Assembly (NCBI GenBank): GCA_002390825.1
Contig: DGQR01000092.1
Coordinates: 1 to 14,454, forward strand
Reading direction: 5' to 3'
Length of the DNA: 14,454 nt
Source of the DNA: Rhodoferax sp. UBA4409
Lineage (GTDB): Bacteria; Pseudomonadota; Gammaproteobacteria; Burkholderiales; Burkholderiaceae_C
Part shown: positions 5,352-13,149 of the stretch, one piece after another
Layout: each line of letters starts with the position of its first letter
Numbering within the stretch: position 1 is the stretch's first letter
Notes under the pieces: generated by a model
Told to the model about the DNA's origin: nothing
The model's database searches: none
Seen by the model: only the letters and a program-made list of their open reading frames with translations
Position numbers and translations under genes: made by a program

Positions 5352-7466
5352 GTGTTCCCCTCCACCATCGGCGACAAGGAAGGGCTGATATTCTTGCGCA
5401 CCTCGCCAGACACTGCCGCACGACTTAACGTGCCGGGCCCTCTCAAAATTTGGAGCTTTCAAATATCTATTCCATCGGTTGACTCCGCCCCTCCTTCTAC
5501 CGACCGTGGCACTATTGAGCAAGAGTTGCTCCGCGTGCAGGCCCTCATGCAACTGGAGCAGAAAGAAGACCTGGCGCAATTCAAGCTTAAAAGCGCAAAG
5601 GTCAGCATTCAAGAGCGCCAAAAGCGTGGCCTCACCTGGTACCCTGTCACCATTACCCACGAAGACACCGGCTTTGGCGGCAAAGTGGTGCTGGAGTTGG
5701 AGCGCGCGCCCAATCAGCAGGGCCTGCATTTGTTTCAAGTGGGAAGCAATGCGTCTCTGTTTGTCAATCTGCCGGGCCACTCGAAGGAAGACCAGCCCAC
5801 GCTCCCTGGCGTGATCACCAGCGTGCGGCGCAACAAGCTGTCGCTCACCACCAACAAGGCCGACTTGCCCGACTGGGTGCTTGATGGCGGCAAGCTGGGC
5901 ATCGACCTCACCTTTGACGAAGTGAGTTACCGTGAGATGGAGCGCGCTTTGGCTGAGGTCACCCGCGCCCGTGGCGATCGGCTGGCCGAGCTACGCGATG
6001 TACTGCTGGGCGCGCAGCAACCGCGCTTTCGGGAGCCCAAGACCGACGACCTGCTCTACCCTAGCCCGCTGAACGAGTCGCAGCTGGCCGCAGTGCGCCA
6101 TGTGGTGGCGGCACAGGACGTTGCCATCATTCACGGCCCACCCGGCACCGGCAAAACCACCACGCTGGTGCAAGCCATTCTGGAAACCACCCGGCGTGAG
6201 CGGCGGGTGTTGGTGTGCGCCCCCTCGAACACGGCAGTGGACCTGCTCACCGAAAAGCTCGCAGAGCGCGGCGTCAACGTGATCCGCCTGGGCAACCCCA
6301 GCCGTGTGTCAGAGCTGCTGTTAAAGCACACCCTCGATGCCCGGGTGATGGCCCATGGCAGCTACAGCAAGATGCGGGCGATGCGCCAAACTGCAGACCA
6401 GTACCGCGAAACCGCCAGCGAATACGTTCGCAACTTTGGCTTCGAGGAACGTCAGCAGCGCCGGCTGCTGAAAGAAGAGGCGCGCGCGCTGTACCAAGCG
6501 GCCGACGATTTGGAGCGCTTTATGACCGACGACGTGCTCGACTCGGTACAGGTCATCACCTGCACCTTGGTTGGCGCGGCCAACCGCAGCATCAGGCACC
6601 TCACGTTTGAGACTGTTTTCATCGACGAAGCTGCTCAGGCCCTGGAGCCCGGATGCTGGATACCGATTGCCAAGGGCGAGCGAGTGATCTTGGCTGGCGA
6701 CCACCACCAGTTGCCACCCACTGTCAAAAGCGAAAAAGCCGCCCGCGAGGGGCTGCGCGAGACCCTGTTTGAGAAGTGCATCAAACGCCACCCGACCACG
6801 GCGCGCATGCTCACGGTGCAGTACCGCATGCATGAGCACATCATGGGTTTTAGCTCTGAGCACTTCTATAACGGCCAGTTAGAGGCGCACCCCAGCGTGC
6901 GCCACGCCGACCTGAGTGCATTCGACATGAGTTTCGCGTCCGAACAGCCTGTGGAATTTCTCGACACGGCCGGTTTTGGCTTTTCTGAAATCACCATTCA
7001 CGAAAGTCGCTCCACCGCCAACCCGGAAGAAGCCGACCTATTGCTCAAGCGACTCACCCAATTACTAGCGCTGCACACCCCAGCCGACGATGAGTCAAAA
7101 CGCCTCTCTGTCGGCGTGATTGCGCCCTACCGTGCCCAGATCAACTATTTGAAAGACAGCATCGAGGAGAGCGAGGCGCTTAGCGGCTTGTTGCAAAACC
7201 GCATATTGAGCGTGGGCACGGTCGATTCGTTTCAGGGCCAGGAGCGCGACATCATTGCTATTTCACTGACGCGCAGCAACAACCACGGCGAAATCGGCTT
7301 CCTCGCGGACATTCGCCGCATGAATGTGGGCATGACCCGCGCTCGCCGCAAGCTGTTGCTGGTGGGGGATTCGTCTACGCTGAGTAGCCATCCCTTTTTC
7401 AAGGAACTGCTGGCCTACGTGAAGCGCATTGGCGGCTATCGCACAGCTTGGGAAATCGTGGACTAG
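5352..7466 (+). CDS. SF1B (Upf1/IGHMBP2-like) DNA/RNA helicase
   Basis: ATP-dependent nucleic-acid helicase of superfamily 1, Upf1-like branch. All key motifs are present: Q-motif glutamine at 244 (NESQLAAV), Walker A GPPGTGKT (262-269), CAPSNTAVD (289-297), Walker B DEAAQA (425-430), GDHHQLPPT (449-457), QYRMHEHI (490-497), TVDSFQGQERD (623-633) and NVGMTRARRKLLLVGD (658-673). The N-terminal about 230 residues carry the accessory beta-barrel region. Size (704 residues) is normal. The start is uncertain: GTG at 5352 is the first usual start after the in-frame stop at 5310-5312, and there is no in-frame ATG before about codon 66, which lies too far into conserved sequence. A TTG at codon 15 (5394), behind AAGGAAGG, is an alternative. 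Such stand-alone helicases have no fixed pathway in bacteria; a role in nucleic-acid repair or RNA processing is general inference. Confidence 0.92.
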   Translation: MFPSTIGDKEGLIFLRTSPDTAARLNVPGPLKIWSFQISIPSVDSAPPSTDRGTIEQELLRVQALMQLEQKEDLAQFKLKSAKVSIQERQKRGLTWYPVTITHEDTGFGGKVVLELERAPNQQGLHLFQVGSNASLFVNLPGHSKEDQPTLPGVITSVRRNKLSLTTNKADLPDWVLDGGKLGIDLTFDEVSYREMERALAEVTRARGDRLAELRDVLLGAQQPRFREPKTDDLLYPSPLNESQLAAVRHVVAAQDVAIIHGPPGTGKTTTLVQAILETTRRERRVLVCAPSNTAVDLLTEKLAERGVNVIRLGNPSRVSELLLKHTLDARVMAHGSYSKMRAMRQTADQYRETASEYVRNFGFEERQQRRLLKEEARALYQAADDLERFMTDDVLDSVQVITCTLVGAANRSIRHLTFETVFIDEAAQALEPGCWIPIAKGERVILAGDHHQLPPTVKSEKAAREGLRETLFEKCIKRHPTTARMLTVQYRMHEHIMGFSSEHFYNGQLEAHPSVRHADLSAFDMSFASEQPVEFLDTAGFGFSEITIHESRSTANPEEADLLLKRLTQLLALHTPADDESKRLSVGVIAPYRAQINYLKDSIEESEALSGLLQNRILSVGTVDSFQGQERDIIAISLTRSNNHGEIGFLADIRRMNVGMTRARRKLLLVGDSSTLSSHPFFKELLAYVKRIGGYRTAWEIVD

Positions 7467-7485
7467 CTGCGCGCAAGGGCTTGAT

Positions 7486-8100
7486 TTACTTGGCTGAGCG
7501 CATGGCTTGCGCCAATTCTGCGTGACCTTGGCGGACCAACTCATCTGCAGCATGGAGCCGGTCGCGGTCTTCCCGGTTTTGGCTCAGTTTGGCTTTTCCC
7601 TCCATGCGGGTGATGGTGATCTCTATCCCCACGATCGCTTTGAGCATTCCGTCGATGAACTCGGGGGCGGAGTCACCCATCTTCCAAGGCTTAGGCTCTG
7701 TGGCCTCGTGGGTGCGTGTGAGCCGGCCCACCACCCCGCGCACGAATTTCTCTTGGTCCTGCACCGCCAGCCGCCCGTGCACATGCACCACCTCATAGTT
7801 CCAGGTAGGCACCAAACGGTGTGTCTCGTGTTTGCTGGGGTACCAGTTGGGGGAAACATAGCCCTCATCCGCGCGAAAAATCACCAGTACGTCCGCACCG
7901 TCTTTGCATCGCTGCCAGACAGGATTGGCCCGCGCCACATGGGCGGTGAGCACACCGCGCTCGGCATGGAGTTCAAACGGAATATGGTTCGCATCCAGCC
8001 CCTCAGGCGTCATGGTGACCAAAACCCCGAGAGGGTGCGCCTGGATGATCTTGTGCATGACGTCAGCGCTTTTGATGGCAAAGTGATCGGGGATGTACAT
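7486..8100 (-). CDS. paiB: PaiB-type FMN-binding negative transcriptional regulator
   Basis: A flavin-binding split-barrel protein of the PaiB family, named after the Bacillus subtilis negative regulator of sporulation and degradative enzymes. The family marks are visible: MYIPDHF at the N-terminus, PLGVLVT (23-29), NHIPFEL (38-44), YVSPNWYPSK (81-90), VPTWNYEVVHVHG (97-109) and the C-terminal GIEI...GKAKLSQNR (158-176). The length of 204 residues is normal. No DNA-binding helix-turn-helix is present, so direct regulation in this organism is uncertain and a role as a flavoprotein is equally possible. It lies 103 bases downstream of the GlxA-type regulator gene on the same strand and converges with the helicase gene, whose stop is 19 bases away. 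The upstream ribosome-binding site is weak. Confidence 0.9.
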   Translation of the reverse strand: MYIPDHFAIKSADVMHKIIQAHPLGVLVTMTPEGLDANHIPFELHAERGVLTAHVARANPVWQRCKDGADVLVIFRADEGYVSPNWYPSKHETHRLVPTWNYEVVHVHGRLAVQDQEKFVRGVVGRLTRTHEATEPKPWKMGDSAPEFIDGMLKAIVGIEITITRMEGKAKLSQNREDRDRLHAADELVRQGHAELAQAMRSAK

Positions 8101-8143
8101 GGTGTGAACTCGACTCTCAAGAAAGTGACGTTGAAATTTTCAG

Positions 8144-8159
8144 GCCAATCTGGATTGGC
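8144..8159 (-). repeat. Inverted repeat between the GlxA-type regulator and paiB
   Basis: GCCAAT (8144-8149) and ATTGGC (8154-8159) form a perfect 6-bp stem around CTGG in the 103-base gap between the two minus-strand genes. It may be a weak terminator for the upstream gene or a binding site in front of paiB. The same half-site (CCAAT/ATTGG) recurs at 9179-9189 beside the start of the regulator gene. Confidence 0.35.
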
Positions 8160-8203
8160 ATGAAGCGCCATTTTTGACGGAATAAACCGGGTAAAGCACT
8201 CCC

Positions 8204-9178
8204 TCAGTTTCTTTCTGAGAATCGAAAATGCTTTCTCCATTCCGTAGGTGCAATTCCAAATTGACGGCGGAAGTGCAATCGCAGTGACTCGACGGACCCG
8301 AATCCCACTCGCTCTGCAACAAACTCCATGGATCCGCCGGTGGACTCCAAAAGCCGCTGGGCATAAGCCAGCCGCTCAGACAGCAACCACGACAAAACAC
8401 CCATGCCCGTGAGCTGCTTGAACTGCCGGGTAAAGGTTCGCCGGCTCATGAAGGTGCGCTCAGCCAGGGTGTCTACGGTGTGAGCGAGGTGAAGGTTCTC
8501 GCGAATCCAGTCAAACAAATCAGAGAGGCGGGAATTTGCGGGAGTAATGGGAATGGGTTGCTCAATAAATTGAGCCTGTCCACCCTGCCGGTGCGGAGAA
8601 ACTACCAAACGCCTGGCCACACTATTGGCCACTTGTGAGCCATGCATTTGACGCAGCAGGTACAGGCAACAGTCGAGCCCCGCTGCCGTGCCGGCAGAGG
8701 TGACCACTCCACGGTCTTCCACATAGAGCACATCGGCATCCAATTGAACCGCGGGATACCGCGCACCAAAGTCTTTGGCATAGGCCCAATGGGTCGTTGC
8801 CTTGCGTCCGTCCAGCAATCCCGCTTCAGCCAAGACAAACGCGCCCAAGCAAAGGCCCACAATCCTCGCGCCGCGCTCGTGCGCAACATTCAACGCTTTG
8901 AGCAGTGACTTCGGAGGACTTTCTGCGACATCACGCCAACTGGGCACGATGATGGTCGCGGCATGTTGCAGTGCCGACAGCCCATAGCGAACGTCGATAT
9001 CAAAACCTGCAGACGTGCGCAGCCTGCCTGACTCAGCGGCACAGACTTTGAACTCGATCGGTGGGCAACCCGGGTGGCTTTCGCCGAACACCACGCACGG
9101 CGTGGCCAAGTGAAAGGGGCTGATCAGATCGAATGCAACGACTGCGATCGAATCGTTAGAAGTTTCAGGTTTCGGCAT
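8204..9178 (-). CDS. GlxA/FtrA-family transcriptional regulator (DJ-1/PfpI domain plus AraC helix-turn-helix)
   Basis: Two-domain transcription factor. Residues about 10-175 are a DJ-1/PfpI-like class I amidotransferase domain with the elbow GLCLGAF (108-114) carrying C110, followed by ATTHW (127-131) and SAGTAAGLD (161-169). Residues about 218-318 form the AraC-type DNA-binding domain with two helix-turn-helix motifs (DTLAERTFMSRRTFTRQF at 236-253; AERVGFGSVESLRLHFRR at 288-305) and the family ending FGIAPTEWRK. The length of 324 residues is typical. Related proteins (FtrA, GlxA, ArgR/CdhR types) often control amine or amino-acid catabolism, but the ligand here is unknown. It is divergent from the HD-domain gene (99-base gap) and upstream of paiB, both possible targets. 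Confidence 0.92.
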   Translation of the reverse strand: MPKPETSNDSIAVVAFDLISPFHLATPCVVFGESHPGCPPIEFKVCAAESGRLRTSAGFDIDVRYGLSALQHAATIIVPSWRDVAESPPKSLLKALNVAHERGARIVGLCLGAFVLAEAGLLDGRKATTHWAYAKDFGARYPAVQLDADVLYVEDRGVVTSAGTAAGLDCCLYLLRQMHGSQVANSVARRLVVSPHRQGGQAQFIEQPIPITPANSRLSDLFDWIRENLHLAHTVDTLAERTFMSRRTFTRQFKQLTGMGVLSWLLSERLAYAQRLLESTGGSMEFVAERVGFGSVESLRLHFRRQFGIAPTEWRKHFRFSERN

Positions 9179-9189
9179 ATTGGCCCAAT
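9179..9189. promoter_or_regulatory. ATTGG-C-CCAAT inverted repeat at the regulator start
   Basis: A perfect 5-bp inverted repeat with a one-base centre touches the start codon of the GlxA-type regulator gene, inside the divergent gap to the HD-domain gene. The location would suit autorepression. TGATcattATCA at 9196-9207 is a second small symmetric element. Short enough to be chance. Confidence 0.3.
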
Positions 9190-9277
9190 CTTACTGATCA
9201 TTATCAAACGAGCCACTTAGCAAAAGCAGCTTCCCTCGACAAAATTCCGGCCAGAACAGAAACTTGTTGAGGGCTCC

Positions 9278-9838
9278 ATGAAATATGAAACTACGGTCTA
9301 CCCGGCGCTACCTTTGGTTGAGCAAATTCTCCAACCGTGGCGAACCCGCATAGGCGCTGATTTCGACGGATACAAAAACCACGTGTATCGCATGCTGCAC
9401 TGCTGCTTTGCGCTGGCGCCGTGCAATGACGAAGATCGGGAGAAACTCATCATCGCCGCCTGCCACCATGACATCGGCATTTGGTCTGACCATACCGTTG
9501 ACTACCTGCCGCCCTCGATCCGGGAAGCAGTTGCGCACCTCCATGCCCATCATTTGAGTGAATGGGAGGAGGAGATCACCTTGCTGATTGACCTGCACCA
9601 CAAGGTGCGCGCCATCAAGGGCGACTTGGCTGAAAAATATCCACTGCTGGAGGTTTTCAGGCGTGCAGACTTGGCAGATTTCTCTCTCGGACTGATCTTG
9701 GGTGGAGTGCCCAGGCGCTACTTTGCAAACGTGAAACGCCAGTTCCCCAATGCAGGCTTTCACAAGATGCTGATCAAATCAGCCGGGGGTTGGTTTGCAA
9801 AGCATCCACTATCACCACCGCCCTTCATGAGGTGGTGA
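9278..9838 (+). CDS. HD-domain protein (putative metal-dependent phosphohydrolase)
   Basis: A compact HD-superfamily protein of 186 residues. Visible metal-binding candidates in order are H35 (NHVYRML), the H-D pair H64-D65 (CHHDIGIW), H107/H108 (DLHHKV) and D131 (RRADLADF). This spacing fits an HD phosphohydrolase, but the substrate is not predictable. A good ribosome-binding site, GAGGG, lies four bases before the ATG. It is divergent from the GlxA-type regulator and convergent with the CorA-like gene. Its stop codon lies inside the right arm of the hairpin at 9811-9839. Confidence 0.82.
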   Translation: MKYETTVYPALPLVEQILQPWRTRIGADFDGYKNHVYRMLHCCFALAPCNDEDREKLIIAACHHDIGIWSDHTVDYLPPSIREAVAHLHAHHLSEWEEEITLLIDLHHKVRAIKGDLAEKYPLLEVFRRADLADFSLGLILGGVPRRYFANVKRQFPNAGFHKMLIKSAGGWFAKHPLSPPPFMRW

Positions 9839-9839
9839 T
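9811..9839. terminator. 9-bp hairpin over the HD gene stop codon, flanked by TTTGCAAAG repeats
   Basis: ATCACCACC (9811-9819) pairs exactly with GGTGGTGAT (9831-9839) around an 11-base loop; the TGA of the HD gene (9836-9838) is part of the right arm. The 9-base word TTTGCAAAG stands on both sides (9794-9802 and 9839-9847). A bidirectional terminator between convergent genes is likely, though the T-run is short. Confidence 0.5.
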
Positions 9840-9866
9840 TTGCAAAGACCTGCAGAGATGTCTATT

Positions 9867-9884
9867 GCAGCTATCGAAAGCTGC
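9867..9884 (-). terminator. Hairpin directly after the CorA-like gene, possible terminator
   Basis: Read on the minus strand, GCAGCT and AGCTGC (9884-9879 and 9872-9867) form a 6-bp stem with a 6-base loop beginning on the base after the stop codon. No T-run follows, so termination strength is doubtful. A further stem, GTCGCG/CGCGAC (9894-9909), lies in the last codons of the gene. Confidence 0.4.
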
Positions 9885-11543
9885 TCAATCCCTGTCGCGG
9901 TCTCGCGACCAAATAGCGGCAAAGGCCTTCAGCTTGGTCCACGGCCCTACCCGCTCTTCAGACAGCACATCCAGAAAATCTGACAGGCGCTTGGACTTGG
10001 CCATGGTGTAAACCGTGAGCGCGATGGTCACCACAAACACCACGGCAAACACCAGCACCTTGCGGGACACAGGGGCGTCCGCCTCGGCCAACAGGTTCAT
10101 GCCTAAAAAGCCGGTGGTGATGGTGCCTATCAGGCCCAAAATGGTGACCACTGTCAGGCGCACCACGGTGTTGGCCTGGCGGCGCAGGCTGTCAGCCTCG
10201 AGGTAGTTGTTCATGTCGGCAATGCGCTCTTTGACTTCGGCATAGAGCGGGTCCAGCCCAAGGTGCTGCGCACACTTGGCAAACAGTGCGCGAGTCTGGG
10301 CCTGCTCCGAGATTTCGTGAAACCAATAGCGGTGGGTAAAGCGCAAAAAGCTGGCAAAGGTGCTGCGGATGCTGCGCTTGAAGGCGCGCACGCTGCCGGG
10401 GTCGCTGATGTTGAGGTTGCGCAGCGTCTCAGCCAGCCGGTCTGAAAACATCAAGAGCGCAGCCTTTTGAAAGTGCGCAATCAAAAACAGCAAGAAATGC
10501 TGGTGCCGGAACTGCGCCAACACACCCCGGTCCCGGCACGAGAAAAACTGGCTCTTGGCATCGCCCACCACCACCAGCGAGTGGCCGGTGCAAAGGTAGC
10601 GGGTGTGGGGCGCGGCGCCACCAGCGGTCCAGAACCGGTCGTAGCAATAGCGCTCCTCAAAGTCCTGCAGGTGGTCGTTGGCAAACGGCAGCGCCGCTTC
10701 GCCATCGGCACTGCCTGCACCGGTGACCAAACCGAGCCGTACAAAATCGCTACGGCTCAGCGTCTGTGGGTCGTCTACGGCCAAGTAGCCTAGCAGGGGC
10801 ATGCGGTAGTACTCGATCTGCCGGTAGCGCAATGCGCCCACCTGGTCTGAGTGGTCGCTCACCAAAGGCTGTAGCAGCCAATCCCAGTGGGCGGCAATGC
10901 GGGGCGCGCGGTGGCGGGCCACATGCGACATAAACAGATCGGGCTGGCCCGCATCCGACTGCGCCAGCACCTGGCCCTGAGCGCCCAGCCACTCGGCCTG
11001 ATGCAGGCAATGCTGTGCCTGCCCCTGCGTATCCCAGCCCGAGGGGTAGCCGCGGCCAAAGCGGTAGAGCAGCTCTTGCGCGTGGGTGAGCGGCAGGTTG
11101 TCGCCCGCCACCTCCACATTGAGTAGCACCAGGTCCAGATCCAAAAAGAAATACAGGTCGACGTGCACCACGCTCAGGGTGATGGGCTCAGCCCCGGGCC
11201 GCAACACCACCCGCACCGCGCTGACGTCGTGCCGGCGGAACACCCGCATGGGCGAGCCGTGCACCTGTCCGCCATCTTTTGCATGGCCTTCGCCATACAA
11301 AAAGCGCTGCACGTAGGGCAAGAAAGTCACGAACTCGTTGTAGTGCCGCTCGTGGAAGTTGCAGGCGTCGCCGGTGTACTCGTCCACCACTTCGCGCCAC
11401 GGACTGGCGTCGCCCATGGCGGACAAGATTTCCCAGGGTTTGGCGTGCCTGCCCTCGCCCCCCCGTACCGGCATCAGCCGCAAAGGCCACAACAAAATTT
11501 GACCGAAATGGCGAACGCGGTTGGGGGCTTCAGGCGTGTGCAT
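9885..11543 (-). CDS. CorA-like membrane protein with large soluble N-terminal domain, 552 residues
   Basis: Residues about 1-455 are soluble and I recognise no enzyme motif in them. The C-terminal part looks like the CorA magnesium/cobalt channel family: a long helix up to about 458, a first membrane span at about 461-480, the family signature GMN at 481-483 (GFLGMNLL), a short loop, and a second span at about 494-514, then an unusually long cytoplasmic tail of about 38 residues. Classic CorA is about 320 residues, so this is a larger relative. Metal transport is plausible by family but not shown. The gene follows hutH in the same direction after 42 bases and may be read through from the hut operon, though a link to histidine use is not obvious. 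The start codon lacks a strong ribosome-binding site; ATG at codon 24 is an alternative. Confidence 0.8.
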   Translation of the reverse strand: MHTPEAPNRVRHFGQILLWPLRLMPVRGGEGRHAKPWEILSAMGDASPWREVVDEYTGDACNFHERHYNEFVTFLPYVQRFLYGEGHAKDGGQVHGSPMRVFRRHDVSAVRVVLRPGAEPITLSVVHVDLYFFLDLDLVLLNVEVAGDNLPLTHAQELLYRFGRGYPSGWDTQGQAQHCLHQAEWLGAQGQVLAQSDAGQPDLFMSHVARHRAPRIAAHWDWLLQPLVSDHSDQVGALRYRQIEYYRMPLLGYLAVDDPQTLSRSDFVRLGLVTGAGSADGEAALPFANDHLQDFEERYCYDRFWTAGGAAPHTRYLCTGHSLVVVGDAKSQFFSCRDRGVLAQFRHQHFLLFLIAHFQKAALLMFSDRLAETLRNLNISDPGSVRAFKRSIRSTFASFLRFTHRYWFHEISEQAQTRALFAKCAQHLGLDPLYAEVKERIADMNNYLEADSLRRQANTVVRLTVVTILGLIGTITTGFLGMNLLAEADAPVSRKVLVFAVVFVVTIALTVYTMAKSKRLSDFLDVLSEERVGPWTKLKAFAAIWSRDRDRD

Positions 11544-11585
11544 GGCGGCCAGTATCGCACTGGCCGCTCGCGTTGAGAACCTCGC

Positions 11586-13133
11586 TTAACGCGGAATCCA
11601 GAGCGCCGGCAAGCCGCCCAAAAGCTTCAACAGCCGGGCCACCGCTCCGCTCTGTACCAGTTGAGTTGCGTGGGCGATGTCGGGCGCCAAGTAGCGGTCC
11701 ACATGGTGGGCGGCGATGTCTTTGCGCAGCAATGCGTGCACCTCTTCAAGGATCGGCGAGCTGATCAGCGGGCGCAAGAACTCAATGCCTTGCGCAGCCG
11801 CCAGCAACTCAATGCCGAGGATGTGCGCTGTGTTGTGGATCATGTTTTGCAAACGGCGTGCCGCAAACGTGGCCATGGACACATGGTCTTCCTGGTTGGC
11901 ACTTGTGGGCAGGCTGTCTACGCTGGCGGGGTGCGCCAGCGATTTGTTTTCAGACGCCAATGCCGCCGCCGTCACGTGCGCGATCATGAAGCCGCTGTTC
12001 AGGCCCGCATCGGCCGTCAAGAAAGGCGGCAGGCGCGACACGCTGCTGTCGATCAACATGGCAATACGGCGCTCGGCAATCGCGCCCACTTCGGCTATCG
12101 CCAGCGCCATGCCATCTGCCGCCAAGGCCACCGGCTCGGCGTGGAAGTTGCCGCCGGAAATCATGGCGCCATCCTCGGGGAAGACGAGTGGGTTGTCGGT
12201 GACCGCGTTCGCCTCTATCAGCAGCACGCGTGCCGCGTGGCGCAGTTGGTCCACACAAGCGCCCACCACCTGCGGCTGGCAGCGCAGGCAATACGGGTCT
12301 TGCACGCGGTCGTCGCCGTCTGTGTGGCTGGCGCGGATGGCGCTGCCCTTGAGCAGCTCGCGGTAGTACTGGGCTACGTCGATCTGGCCGGGCTGGCCGC
12401 GCACCGCATGGATGCGCGGGTCAAACGGACCATCGCTTCCACGGACGGCGTCCAGCGTGAGCGCGCCAATCACCAGCGCGGCCTCCAGCACCGGCTCGAA
12501 GGCCAGCAGGCCGTGCAAAGCCAGTGCGGTAGAGGTTTGGGTGCCGTTGATCAAGGCCAGGCCTTCTTTGGCTTCCAGCGTCAGCGGCGCAATGCCGGCG
12601 GCTTGCAAGGCCTGCATTGCGGGCACGCGCTTGCCGTCTACCAGCATGTCGCCTTCGCCCATCAATGCCAGGGTCATGTGCGACAAGGGTGCCAAATCGC
12701 CCGAGGCGCCGACCGAACCTTGTGAGGGCACGCAGGGCACCAGGCCCGCGTTGTGCACCGCCAGAATGGTGTCCACCACCACCTCGCGGCAGCCCGAGTA
12801 GCCGCGCGCCAGACTGGCGGCCTTGGTAGCCATCATCAGCCGCATGATGGGTGCCGACAGCGGCTCGCCCACGCCCACGCTGTGGCTACGGATCAGGTTG
12901 CGCTGCAGGGTGTCGAGCTGGTCTTTGTCGATGCGCTTGTTCGCCAGTTTGCCGAAGCCGGTGTTCACACCATAGACCGGCGCGTCGCCATCAGCTGCCG
13001 CCTTGACCAGCGCATGGGCGGCGCGGATGTTGACGCGTGCAGATTCGGGCAGGCTCAGCTGGCACACGCCGGCGTGGATCAGGCCAAGTTCATCCAGCGT
13101 GATCTTGCCGGGGTTGAGGATGAGAGAAGTCAT
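11586..13133 (-). CDS. hutH: Histidine ammonia-lyase
   Basis: First enzyme of histidine degradation: removes ammonia from L-histidine to give trans-urocanate, in the cytoplasm. The diagnostic Ala-Ser-Gly triplet that cyclises to the MIO electrophile is at 143-145 within GSVGASGDLAPLSH. YGVNTGFG (54-61) supplies the active-site tyrosine Y54. NGTQTS, the FHAEP segment, and SLPTSANQEDHVSM near residues 405-420 are all as in known HutH. The length of 515 residues is standard. Its ATG follows the hutU stop by 16 bases, and AAAGACGACGGA serves as ribosome-binding region, so both genes form one operon. The product urocanate is the substrate of the upstream hutU product. No truncation or missing catalytic residue is seen. 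Confidence 0.97.
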   Translation of the reverse strand: MTSLILNPGKITLDELGLIHAGVCQLSLPESARVNIRAAHALVKAAADGDAPVYGVNTGFGKLANKRIDKDQLDTLQRNLIRSHSVGVGEPLSAPIMRLMMATKAASLARGYSGCREVVVDTILAVHNAGLVPCVPSQGSVGASGDLAPLSHMTLALMGEGDMLVDGKRVPAMQALQAAGIAPLTLEAKEGLALINGTQTSTALALHGLLAFEPVLEAALVIGALTLDAVRGSDGPFDPRIHAVRGQPGQIDVAQYYRELLKGSAIRASHTDGDDRVQDPYCLRCQPQVVGACVDQLRHAARVLLIEANAVTDNPLVFPEDGAMISGGNFHAEPVALAADGMALAIAEVGAIAERRIAMLIDSSVSRLPPFLTADAGLNSGFMIAHVTAAALASENKSLAHPASVDSLPTSANQEDHVSMATFAARRLQNMIHNTAHILGIELLAAAQGIEFLRPLISSPILEEVHALLRKDIAAHHVDRYLAPDIAHATQLVQSGAVARLLKLLGGLPALWIPR

Positions 13134-13149
13134 TCCGTCGTCTTTCTGG

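Noticed and set aside
7507..8163. Plus-strand open frame (218 residues) opposite paiB
   Set aside because: Shadow of the PaiB coding sequence, whose family motifs are unambiguous.
11661..12725. Long plus-strand open frame (354 residues) opposite hutH
   Set aside because: It is the antisense of a certain histidine ammonia-lyase gene in high-G+C DNA, and the product is low-complexity with no domain signs.
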